The position numbers and the translations under genes were made by a program. From contig CAMMAZ010000029.1 in NCBI GenBank assembly GCA_946493765.1, positions 1 through 34,204 on the forward strand: DNA of 34,204 bases. The letters run 5' to 3'. Under the pieces are notes generated by a model. The model saw nothing but the letters and a program-made list of their open reading frames with translations. It was not told where the DNA came from and did no database searches. The DNA comes from an uncultured Clostridia bacterium. Its GTDB lineage: Bacteria > Bacillota > Clostridia > Oscillospirales > Acutalibacteraceae. This document shows, piece by piece, positions 16,130 through 23,732 of the stretch (positions are counted from its first letter, which is position 1; every line of letters starts with the position of its first letter).

Positions 16130-16780
16130 ATGCAGGAATGGATGCTTTCATTTGTCGGTCAGTTTGGCTATTTTGGTATTTTTCTTTTGATTTTTATTGA
16201 AAATGTGTTTCCGCCGATCCCATCCGAAGCGGTCCTGCTGTTTGGCGGCGCGCTCACCGTCACGACCGCCATGCATATTCCCGGCACGATTTTGGCGGCG
16301 ACCGGCGGATCGCTTGTGGGTGCGATTGTGTTATATGCGCTGGGATGGGTTTTTCAGGCGGAAAGATTAAAAAAACTGTTTGCCGGACGATTCGGAAAAA
16401 TCACGCGGCTGCGTCCCGAACATGTGGAAAAGGCACAGCGCTGGTTTTCCCGTTATCAGGGAAAAGCGGTTTTGATTTGCCGCTGTGTTCCCATCGTCAG
16501 AAGCCTGATTTCAGTTCCGGCGGGGTTTGCGAAAATGAATCTTCCCTGGTTTTTGCTTTTGACCGCATTGGGCAGCGCTGTTTGGAACACCGTGCTTGTC
16601 TGTGCCGGCGCAGGACTTGGGACTGCATGGGAAAAAGCGATGCCTTATCTTGATCACTACTCTTATGCTGTTTTGATCGGGTTGGTTGTTTTGGCGTTGG
16701 CAGGCTGCGTTTTTTTGCTGATCCGCAAACGCAAAAAGGCACAGCGCCGGCGGGAAAATAACGAGCAGGACGCTGTGTGA
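16130..16780 (+). CDS. DedA-family membrane protein
   Basis: 216 residues with AAAGGAG 8 nt before the ATG. It is a DedA/SNARE-associated type membrane protein. It has FGYFGIFLLIFIENVFPPIPSEAVLLFGGAL near the N-terminus with the conserved E and PxP motif, G-rich TGGSLVGAIVLYALGW, RWFSRYQGKAVLICRCVPIVRSLISVPAGFAKM with the key R and PxxR/G elements, and three C-terminal helices. Family members act in membrane phospholipid or undecaprenyl-phosphate translocation and membrane homeostasis. It ends in a basic tail (RKRKKAQRRRENNEQ). Confidence 0.92.
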   Translation: MQEWMLSFVGQFGYFGIFLLIFIENVFPPIPSEAVLLFGGALTVTTAMHIPGTILAATGGSLVGAIVLYALGWVFQAERLKKLFAGRFGKITRLRPEHVEKAQRWFSRYQGKAVLICRCVPIVRSLISVPAGFAKMNLPWFLLLTALGSAVWNTVLVCAGAGLGTAWEKAMPYLDHYSYAVLIGLVVLALAGCVFLLIRKRKKAQRRRENNEQDAV

Positions 16781-16872
16781 CCGCGATAGACAAATGATGA
16801 AATTCAAAAACGCCCCCAAAACGGACAGCACGGGCATTACCGCCCGGTTACTGTTGCAAGGAAAGGACATAA

Positions 16873-16909
16873 AAAACCCGGTTGTTCCATTTTGGAACAA
16901 CCGGGTTTT
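16873..16909. terminator. bidirectional terminator between dedA and the cohesin gene
   Basis: A perfect 16-bp stem AAAACCCGGTTGTTCC with its complement and a 5-nt loop, with A and T runs at its feet, lies between two convergent genes. Confidence 0.9.
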
Positions 16910-16924
16910 AATTATAAAATTTAT

Positions 16925-18343
16925 TTATTTTTGCATCACCGGAAGCTCTTCTTCGGTAATCAGTTCCGCGACCAGCCGGCGGACATACATGGTGTCGGCC
17001 GCAGTGTATTTTTCGTCGCCGTTCACGTCCGCTGCTGTGTAGTTCATGCTGTGGGACGGCTGATCCAGTTCCGCGACGATCAAACGGATATACATCGAAT
17101 CCGTCGCAGTGTACTTCCCATCGCTGTTGATATCGCCGTATTTCACTGCCGGGTCGGTCGGATTGGTTGGATTGGTCGGTTCTTCAATCTCTTTTACAAT
17201 AGTGATCTGTCCCGCGCCAAAGGTAAAGGGAACATTAATTGTGTTTTCGCCGTTTTCACCTTCAACCTTGAAAAAGTCTTCCGGATCATAGTTCACAAAG
17301 ACAAGATCAAGCACATCGCCGACGGCAACATCGCCGCTTACTTTAAAGACCAGATTGACCAAAACGCCGTTGTCTGACAAGTTGGAGTTTACGCTTTGAT
17401 TTTCCCAGGTGTAGGTCAGTACGTCGTTATCCAGCGGCGAAGTCATGGAACCTTCGGCAAAGGCGCCTTCAAAGGTCGCATCGGTAAGTTCCAGTTTTTC
17501 GCGGTCATACTGAATATCAAAGCGAATGGACCAGATACCCGGATTATTGTTCAGTCGAACCGGAACGGTCACGGTGCCGCCGGGAATCGCATCGACATCA
17601 TCGATGACAATGTTAGGTTTCGACGCGTCATATGGCGGAACGGTTGTGCCGGTGGAAGAACTGCTCGAAGAAGACGAGCTGGAACTTGTTGAGTTGCTTG
17701 AAGACGAGGAGGATGAACTGGAGCTCGATGAACTGCTTGAGGAGGACGAGCTGGAACTCGACGAACTACTCGAGGAGGAACTGGAGCTTGAAGAGGAAGG
17801 ATTATCCGCAATCTCAATCACGACTGCACCATTGCCAAAGGTAACGGGAACATTGTTAAAATCGACGCTGAAAAAATCATCCGCATCATAATTGACAAAG
17901 GAGATCGGAAGATTTGCGTTGCCAAGCGACGGGTCCAGCGCAAAGGTCAAAGTGACCAGCGTTCCGTTCGCCGTGTTGTTTCCGTCAAGCGCGGTATAAT
18001 CTGCGGAGAAGGTGAAAAACTCGTTTTCCAACGGGCTGCACAGCGCATTTTCGGCGAAGACATCACCGATCTCGGCATCGGTCAGCGTTAAACGGCTGTG
18101 ATCATAGGAAAGTGAAAAACGCACGCCCCAGATCCCGTTTGTGTTGCCGCCCAGAACGACGTCGACGCTGGCAGTCGTTTGATCCGCCGTGTTGACCGTG
18201 ACGGTTTCCACTTCGATATAGGTTTTGGATTTATCCAACGCCGGCGGTTCTTCCGCGCCGGCAGTCACGGCGGCTGCCATGCAAACGCCAACCAGCATTA
18301 CAACTGCAAGCAGACTAGAAATTATTTTTTTAAATCCGTTCAT
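16925..18343 (-). CDS. secreted protein: cohesin, polyserine, cohesin, dockerin
   Basis: 472 residues. A signal peptide covers about residues 1-30 (FKKIISSLLAVVMLVGVCMAAAVTAGA). Two cohesin-like domains follow, about 40-180 and 240-385, each with the NxxGIWxxRFxLxYD and LxLTDAxxxxxFAE motifs and a matching SFVNYDADDFF/VFVNYDPEDFF segment. Between them lies a run of about 50 residues that is almost all serine, written with mixed Ser codons. A NPTNPTDP linker leads to a C-terminal type I dockerin with two calcium loops (DINSDGKYTATDSMYIRLIVAEL and DVNGDEKYTAADTMYVRRLVAEL). It has the plan of a small adaptor scaffoldin that binds dockerins and is itself bound by a cohesin. No cell-wall anchor is seen. 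It has its own promoter and follows the dockerin lysozyme gene. Confidence 0.88.
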   Translation of the reverse strand: MNGFKKIISSLLAVVMLVGVCMAAAVTAGAEEPPALDKSKTYIEVETVTVNTADQTTASVDVVLGGNTNGIWGVRFSLSYDHSRLTLTDAEIGDVFAENALCSPLENEFFTFSADYTALDGNNTANGTLVTLTFALDPSLGNANLPISFVNYDADDFFSVDFNNVPVTFGNGAVVIEIADNPSSSSSSSSSSSSSSSSSSSSSSSSSSSSSSSSSSNSTSSSSSSSSSSSTGTTVPPYDASKPNIVIDDVDAIPGGTVTVPVRLNNNPGIWSIRFDIQYDREKLELTDATFEGAFAEGSMTSPLDNDVLTYTWENQSVNSNLSDNGVLVNLVFKVSGDVAVGDVLDLVFVNYDPEDFFKVEGENGENTINVPFTFGAGQITIVKEIEEPTNPTNPTDPAVKYGDINSDGKYTATDSMYIRLIVAELDQPSHSMNYTAADVNGDEKYTAADTMYVRRLVAELITEEELPVMQK

Positions 18344-18381
18344 TTTTTAATGATACCCCCGAATTTTTATAAATTAAAATT

Positions 18382-18410
18382 ATTATAGCAGATGTTTTTC
18401 CAATATGCAA
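18382..18410 (-). promoter_or_regulatory. sigma-A promoter of the cohesin-dockerin gene
   Basis: TTGCAT (18410-18405), 17-nt spacer, TATAAT (18387-18382), about 40 nt before the ATG. Confidence 0.8.
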
Positions 18411-18439
18411 TGGAAATTTATAAGCGCCTGTTCGTTGTT

Positions 18440-20011
18440 TTATTTTTCTGTCAAAATGGCAGTGCTGCTCGTTGTCGCAGGGCCAAGCTGCACATCCAAT
18501 TCGGCGACAAACATTCTGGTGAGCATTACATCGGCTGCGGTAATCTTTCCGTCAGCATTGGCGTCACCGGCGAAGAAATCAAGATCAAAGCTCAGTTCCG
18601 CGACGTATTTACGAATTTGCATCACATCCGTGACCGTTACCTTTCCGTCGCCGTTAGCGTCGGCATAGACAAATTCGTGGATCCCATCCAAAACAGCAAA
18701 CACGTCCGTACCGTTTTGCACGCAAAGGAAACCTGACTGCCCGTCGATCGCGACCATCACCCAGTCGGTATCTCCGATGCTGACGACGGCGGACGCGGTG
18801 ATGGTTGTGTCCACTGGCAAAAGCGCAATTTGCTGGGATTCCAGCGATGTTTCAGCATAGACCGGCGCGCCGTCCTGCGCGGTGATCTTATAAATATCTA
18901 CATTTCCTTCCACCGGCGGGCGCGTGGTTGTTGGAACAGTTGTGGTGGTCGGCTTTGTTGTGACGGGCGGCTGATAGGCGCCGATATATTCCGCATTATA
19001 ATTGTATGTCGTTTCAGATTCCGCTTCGACAAAAGAACTGTATTGCAGCGAACACCAGCCGGTTTTGCCGGCATAAGACGTTTTGCCCCAAGTCGCGCCG
19101 CTGACCGTTTTTTTCTGGGTCACGGTGATCCTGGTGTTGTTTGGGATCGTAGCAATGGTTGTATAAGAGGTCCCGGCGCCGGAACGCAGCCGCATACCGG
19201 AGGGCGCATCGTCGATAATCCAAATCTCGTTGCCGGTCTCCTCCCTGACGATCTCATACAACGCGCACCAGCCGGTTTTACCGGCGTAGGTGGTTTTGCC
19301 CCAGTTATAATCGCCAGCTGTTTTTTTCTCGGTGATAATTAATGTCGTGCCTGTCGGAATCACATCCAGTCCGCTGCTCGATGTGCTGGCCGACGCGCGC
19401 AGCCGCAGCCCGGACGATGCTGTCACACGCCATTGTTCGCTGGTATCTGTTGGTGTTAGAAACAGTTCCGCTTCCGCCGCACGGCGTTTAATGAGACCTG
19501 CCAATGGTTTTCCACCTGCATTGCACCAGTTGCCGAACGCCGTTTTGATCTGCTCGTCGGTGTAATTACCGACGCCGTTAATCAGATACGTTTTCAAAAG
19601 GAACGTCGCCTCGCCATTTTCGTCCCGGTAATTGTCCCAGACATTGCCGAGATTGTATGTAAAGCTTGTCAGCGCATCAAACTGGTTCTGGTTGACGGTG
19701 ATATCATAATCATTCAAAAAATCGTTGACATAACCAATATAGGTTTGCAGTTGCTCCACCAAGAGCGCTTCGGCCTGACTTTCGGTAATGCCATTGGGAT
19801 ATTCGTTTTCCTCACATTTGGAACCGTAACCGATCGACCACTGACCATAGTCGTAATAGGCTTTGGCGGAAAAGCCTTCCTGGCTTTTGATAAATTCAAT
19901 GCCATTTTCGCTAATATCCATTGTCGCCGCACCGGAGTGTAAAAACGGGACGGCGCTAATGGCGACGATAACTGCCGTCAGCAATGCAACGATCCTATAC
20001 TTCTGTTTCAT
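18440..20011 (-). CDS. secreted GH24 lysozyme with SH3 repeats and dockerin
   Basis: 523 residues from the ATG at 20011, with GGAGG 5 nt upstream. A signal peptide is followed by a T4-type (GH24) lysozyme domain at about 35-185: FIKSQEGFSAKAYYDYGQWSIGYG carries the catalytic Glu and the usual GYG, with ALTSFTYNLG and LIKRRAAEAELFL further on. Two bacterial SH3 domains follow (WRVTASSGLRLRASAS to TGWCAL, and WIIDDAPSGMRLRSGAG to TGWCSL), then a Pro/Thr linker, a weaker third SH3-like unit, and a C-terminal dockerin (DANGDGKVTVTDVMQIRKYVAEL, DANADGKITAADVMLTRMFVAEL). It would cleave peptidoglycan outside the cell and dock onto a cohesin. GH24 enzymes are usually phage endolysins; the signal peptide and dockerin show this one is used by the cell. 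Confidence 0.92.
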   Translation of the reverse strand: MKQKYRIVALLTAVIVAISAVPFLHSGAATMDISENGIEFIKSQEGFSAKAYYDYGQWSIGYGSKCEENEYPNGITESQAEALLVEQLQTYIGYVNDFLNDYDITVNQNQFDALTSFTYNLGNVWDNYRDENGEATFLLKTYLINGVGNYTDEQIKTAFGNWCNAGGKPLAGLIKRRAAEAELFLTPTDTSEQWRVTASSGLRLRASASTSSSGLDVIPTGTTLIITEKKTAGDYNWGKTTYAGKTGWCALYEIVREETGNEIWIIDDAPSGMRLRSGAGTSYTTIATIPNNTRITVTQKKTVSGATWGKTSYAGKTGWCSLQYSSFVEAESETTYNYNAEYIGAYQPPVTTKPTTTTVPTTTRPPVEGNVDIYKITAQDGAPVYAETSLESQQIALLPVDTTITASAVVSIGDTDWVMVAIDGQSGFLCVQNGTDVFAVLDGIHEFVYADANGDGKVTVTDVMQIRKYVAELSFDLDFFAGDANADGKITAADVMLTRMFVAELDVQLGPATTSSTAILTEK

Positions 20012-20198
20012 TTTGACCTCCTTCACAAAATTGATTGCTTTTTGCATTATATTGATACCCGGCTGCTTTTAACGGTTCGACAATCGATTCTTTGTCGATG
20101 CAAAGCGCCGCGCAAAGTTCATCCAGGCTTTCATAGAAATCCCGCAGCTTGGTGTTGACAAAGCTTAAAAGGATATAAGGGTCTTTGGGGAGGGTCAT
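19995..20198 (-). CDS. DUF4250 small protein
   Basis: 67 residues, all typical of DUF4250: MTLPKDPYILLSFVNTKLRD, YESLDELCAALCIDKESIVEPL, GYQYNAKSNQF. Function unknown. The start overlaps the stop of rqcH (ATGA), and its 3' end overlaps the lysozyme start by 17 nt, with the lysozyme's ribosome binding site inside its last codons. It is therefore the joint between the housekeeping genes and the secreted lysozyme. Confidence 0.88.
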   Translation of the reverse strand: MTLPKDPYILLSFVNTKLRDFYESLDELCAALCIDKESIVEPLKAAGYQYNAKSNQFCEGGQNETEV

Positions 20199-21934
20199 GC
20201 GTCTGCTCCTTTCAGTTCATGATAGATTGTATCGTCGGGATCGGCAAAAATCGTTTTGTTGGTGGTGTAGATCACCATGCCAGGTTTTGCACCCGCCGGT
20301 TTTTTCACATATTTCACAGGGGTGTAGTCTACCGGCACCTGTTTTCCCGCCGCGGCTTTAGAATGTAGGGCGGCAAGCACAGCGCCCTGCAACAATGTTC
20401 GCTCGGGGACCTCTTTGCCGCCGGTCACAATGATCACATGGGAGCCGGGCATGTTTTTCACATGCATGAAAATATCTGTTTTATCTGCCGTTTTGAGGGT
20501 TAATTGATCGTTTTGCTTGTTGTTTTTCCCAACGAAAATGGGAAACCCGTCGGCCGACACGAAAGACAACGGCGCTGATTTGACGGACGGCTGCTTTTTT
20601 GTGTTTTGCAGATGCAGATAACCCGTTTCGCAAAGTTCCTGCCGGATTTGCAGGTAATCGGCGGTGGACGTCGCGCGGGAGAGCGCGTCGAACACCGAAT
20701 CGATATAGTCCTTTTCCAGCTTTGCTTTTTCGATCAGATCGGAAAGCATACCGGCCGCAGTTGCCGCCTTGCGATAGTTTGTGAAATACTTTTGTGCGTT
20801 TTTCGAAGGGGATAATGTGGGATCCAGCGGGATCCGTACCGTTTTACACTCCGGGTCATAATAATTCATCGCATCGACAAAGCTGTCGCCCGGGTGAATG
20901 CTGTGCAGATTGGCTTTGACAAGTTCTCCATACTCCCGCAATTGCTCGCGGTTTTCGGTTTTTTTCAGATCCTGCTGCCGCGCAGCAATTTTGCGGTCGA
21001 TGCGCTGGGATGCATTGACCAGCATTTTCAGCAACGACGCCGACATGGCGCGCATGCGCTCAGCGTTTTCGCGGTCGGCAAAAAAAGCGTCCAGAAGGTC
21101 GCCCATATGATCGAAATACTGCAAGCGCATCCCGGCTCCATACTGCCGGACAGGGACAAAGGTAAAATCTTTCGGTGTGCCGGCTTTCGTCTGCACCAAA
21201 ACAGGTTGTCCGCCGGATAAAATCGTTTCCCGGAAGCGTTCCAGGCGCCTGCACAGGCGCTCGGTATCTTTTTCGGTTAAACTGCCGGCTTGTTCGTGCA
21301 GGTTCAGCGCCAATTCCCGGCAGATGATCGGGGAAACCCCATCCAAAACGCGCATGAGCGCTTTATCGGTCGGCAAATCGCCAAGCGATTGCAACCGGTC
21401 TGCCACCGCGCTGGCGGGTTGGGTTAAAATATTCAGCTTGTCCTGCGCTGTAGGCGGTTCGTAAGCTGCGCCGGGCAACAAAAACCGTTTGCCCTCCTCC
21501 GGATCAAAACGGCGCACCGTGTCGATAATTTTATTGTCCTGTAACAAAATAATATTGGAAAGCCGTCCCATGATCTCCACCGCAAGGGTGATGACCACCG
21601 GGTCGCCCAGTTCGTTTTTGCAGTCGAAATCCAAAAACAGAACACGGTCCAGCCCTATTTGTCGAATGCTTTTCAGCCTGCCGCCGGTCAGCTTTTTGCG
21701 CAGCAGCATGCACAGCATCGGCGGAACCGCCGGATTTTCATATTTTGCATTGGTCAGATGCAGGCGCGGAAAAGAGGGATTGCAGGAGAGAAGCAGCCGT
21801 CCCTTTTTGCCGGTTGCCGAAAGGTGCAGCAGAATCGCATCTTTCATCGGCATATTGATTTTTTCGATCCGCGCGCCGGAAAACGTTAAAAGCTCTGATT
21901 TGATAATAAACGCTGTCGCGCCGTCAAATGCCAT
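20195..21934 (-). CDS. rqcH: Rqc2 homologue RqcH (ribosome quality control)
   Basis: 579 residues, a bacterial NFACT protein formerly called fibronectin-binding protein A. The NFACT-N domain begins MAFDGATAFIIKSEL, with the LDRVLFLDF segment holding the Asp-Arg pair needed for tailing. Coiled-coil and helix-hairpin parts fill the middle (LLKMLVNASQRIDRKIAARQQDLKKTENREQLREYGEL and YRKAATAAGMLSDLIEKAKLEKDYIDSV). The C-terminal NFACT-R domain has VGKNNKQNDQLTLKTADKTDIFMHVKNMPGSHVII. RqcH binds 50S subunits carrying stalled peptidyl-tRNA and recruits tRNA-Ala to add alanine tails. AAGGA lies 7 nt before the ATG. It is in one operon with trmK and the nif3-like gene. Confidence 0.93.
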   Translation of the reverse strand: MAFDGATAFIIKSELLTFSGARIEKINMPMKDAILLHLSATGKKGRLLLSCNPSFPRLHLTNAKYENPAVPPMLCMLLRKKLTGGRLKSIRQIGLDRVLFLDFDCKNELGDPVVITLAVEIMGRLSNIILLQDNKIIDTVRRFDPEEGKRFLLPGAAYEPPTAQDKLNILTQPASAVADRLQSLGDLPTDKALMRVLDGVSPIICRELALNLHEQAGSLTEKDTERLCRRLERFRETILSGGQPVLVQTKAGTPKDFTFVPVRQYGAGMRLQYFDHMGDLLDAFFADRENAERMRAMSASLLKMLVNASQRIDRKIAARQQDLKKTENREQLREYGELVKANLHSIHPGDSFVDAMNYYDPECKTVRIPLDPTLSPSKNAQKYFTNYRKAATAAGMLSDLIEKAKLEKDYIDSVFDALSRATSTADYLQIRQELCETGYLHLQNTKKQPSVKSAPLSFVSADGFPIFVGKNNKQNDQLTLKTADKTDIFMHVKNMPGSHVIIVTGGKEVPERTLLQGAVLAALHSKAAAGKQVPVDYTPVKYVKKPAGAKPGMVIYTTNKTIFADPDDTIYHELKGADA

Positions 21935-21954
21935 GGTCTGTTCCTTTCAATGGT

Positions 21955-22722
21955 TTAAAAAATGCGGTAGGGCGGCGATTGCGGGCAAATTGCAACCGGC
22001 ACCGCAAACGCCGTTTGCAGCATTTCCTCTAAATCTTTGGTGATCGGATATTCGGTGCAAAAATGGCCGGCGTCGATCAGCGTCAAGTCCAGCTCCTTTG
22101 CTTCCAGCCATTCATGATGCCGGATGTCCGCAGTGACAAATGCATCCGCTCCGGCGTTTTTCGCCGCCTCGGCCAAATCAAATCCGCTGCCGCCGCAAAC
22201 AGCGACCCGCCGGATGCGTTTTCCGCTGTCAAAATAGCGAATATCGCAGTGCAGCGCATTTTTGACCTTTTCCAAAAATGTATATGTATCAGTATCGGTG
22301 ACTTCCCCGATCCGTCCGACCGGCGGAAAACCTTGAAATTCGCCGTTGTCAAACGGCTGCGCGTTCGCGATGCCAAGCAACGCGCACAGCCGGTCATTGA
22401 CCCCGCCTGCCGCCGCGTCGAGATTGGTGTGGGCGCAAATCGCGCTGATACCGTTTTGTATTAATAAATAAGGTATACTGCCGTCTAAAACATTTGACAC
22501 CGGCTTGAAAATCACCGGATGATGACTGACAATGAGGTTGTGCCCTGCCTGTTTGGCAAAGTCCACCGTTTCCGGTGTGATATCCAGACAAACGGTGATG
22601 CCCGAAACCTTCGCGTTTTCATCGCCGCAAAGCAGTCCCGCATTGTCATAGGGCAGCTGTGTTGCAAACGGCGCGGCTTTGTCCAGCAGCACATAAATAT
22701 TTTTCACCAGTGGCGTTTTCAT
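21955..22722 (-). CDS. Nif3-like dinuclear metal centre protein (DUF34)
   Basis: 255 residues, a short-form Nif3/YqfO-type protein. Metal-ligand motifs are present: YDNAGLLCGD, NLIVSHHPVIF, AHTNLDAAAGGVND and DAGHFCTEYP. GGSGFDLAEAAKNAGADAFVTADIRHHEWLEAKE is the conserved central block. It lacks the extra inserted domain of longer homologues. The biochemical role is unsettled in the family. It starts inside the stop of trmK (ATGA overlap), an adjacency common in Firmicutes. Confidence 0.92.
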   Translation of the reverse strand: MKTPLVKNIYVLLDKAAPFATQLPYDNAGLLCGDENAKVSGITVCLDITPETVDFAKQAGHNLIVSHHPVIFKPVSNVLDGSIPYLLIQNGISAICAHTNLDAAAGGVNDRLCALLGIANAQPFDNGEFQGFPPVGRIGEVTDTDTYTFLEKVKNALHCDIRYFDSGKRIRRVAVCGGSGFDLAEAAKNAGADAFVTADIRHHEWLEAKELDLTLIDAGHFCTEYPITKDLEEMLQTAFAVPVAICPQSPPYRIF

Positions 22723-23408
22723 TTTGCCGCATCTTCCTTTCCGTTTGTTTGCAGTTTTCGCATCAGCGCCAAAAGCGCCGCTGTGTTTTTTCCGGCTTTT
22801 TGCAGTCCTGCCATCCGCTTTTGCAGCCGGTCGATCACCTTTTGCCGGTAAGCGGCGGCAGCGGCGCTTTGGTCCGACCGCAGCCCGCCGAAAAAAATGT
22901 CGGTTTCATCAAACGTCACCTGTCCGCGATAAGCGGAACAGAGCACATTGTAGATTTTATCACTGTCAACAACAGCGGTTTCCCGTTCAACGGCAAATCC
23001 CGATTCCAACAAAAATTTGCGCAACCGTTCCGCCTTGGTCATCGGCTGCAGAATCAGCCGGTAGCGCGGGTCTTTCACCCACGGCGCAGCTTTTATAATG
23101 TCTGCGATCAACTCGCCGCCCATGCCGGCGATGATCACATCATCGCATTCGCCGGGAGAAATCACTTTGAGACCGTCTCCCAATCGCAGGACAATGCCGT
23201 TTTCCATCCGATAGGCTTTCACCGTTTCTGCTGCGCGGGAAAGCGGTCCCGCATTACAATCGCAGGCAATGACTTTTTTCGCGATGTTCTGCTGCACCAA
23301 AAACACAGGCAGATAGGCGTGATCTGTGCCGATATCCGCTACAACGCTGTCCTTTCGAACAAAATTTGCCACGGCGCCCAGCCGCGCATCCAACTGAATT
23401 GGTCTCAT
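22719..23408 (-). CDS. trmK: tRNA (adenine(22)-N(1))-methyltransferase TrmK
   Basis: 229 residues. It is a class I SAM-dependent methyltransferase with VADIGTDHAYLPVFLV as the SAM-binding motif, KKVIACDCNAGPLSRA, GDGLKV and DDVIIAGMGGELIADII, all typical of TrmK, plus a C-terminal coiled coil (YRQKVIDRLQKRMAGLQ). It makes m1A22 in tRNAs. GAGG lies just upstream of the ATG. First gene of the trmK, nif3-like, rqcH, DUF4250, lysozyme operon. Confidence 0.93.
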   Translation of the reverse strand: MRPIQLDARLGAVANFVRKDSVVADIGTDHAYLPVFLVQQNIAKKVIACDCNAGPLSRAAETVKAYRMENGIVLRLGDGLKVISPGECDDVIIAGMGGELIADIIKAAPWVKDPRYRLILQPMTKAERLRKFLLESGFAVERETAVVDSDKIYNVLCSAYRGQVTFDETDIFFGGLRSDQSAAAAAYRQKVIDRLQKRMAGLQKAGKNTAALLALMRKLQTNGKEDAAK

Positions 23409-23441
23409 AATTGCCTCACATTTTATAGAGCATACATATTT

Positions 23442-23470
23442 ATTTTATAATGGGGAAAAGCCCTTGTCAA
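23442..23470 (-). promoter_or_regulatory. sigma-A promoter of the trmK operon
   Basis: TTGACA (23470-23465), 17-nt spacer, TAAAAT (23447-23442), about 34 nt before the ATG. Confidence 0.85.
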
Positions 23471-23622
23471 TGTTTTTTTCTGGGAGCAAACTGCGCTAAC
23501 TTCTACATTTAACAAATAAAGCCCGCCTTGTGCCGTTTCAAAAATAAAAATGTTAAACCTAAAAGGATTATTTCCCAAAAATGTGGGAAAAATGAAAATA
23601 TTCGGGGAGAATCGCGGGTTAT

Positions 23623-23677
23623 TTAACAAAGACTTAACACAAGCGCGGTTTCCGAGTTAACAACGTGACGGTATAAT
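23623..23677 (+). promoter_or_regulatory. Pho-box-like array and promoter of the pst operon
   Basis: Three exact TTAACA direct repeats lie at 23623, 23634 and 23657, spaced 11 and 23 bp (one and two helical turns), just upstream of a TATAAT at 23672-23677. Firmicute PhoP binds TT(A/C/T)A(C/T)A repeats with about 11-bp spacing, so this is a likely PhoP site. A further TTAACA occurs at 23509-23514. Confidence 0.75.
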
Positions 23678-23732
23678 CGAAAACGTACCAAATGAAAAAA
23701 ATCATGAACATTTTCTAGGAGGAAAGAAGATT

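Noticed and set aside
17640-17800. Tandem DNA repeat or CRISPR-like array
   Set aside because: It encodes the polyserine linker; the repetition follows from serine codons and there are no constant repeats with spacers.
18440-20011. Prophage endolysin
   Set aside because: The GH24 domain is phage-like, but the gene has a signal peptide, SH3 repeats and a dockerin, and no holin or phage gene is nearby.
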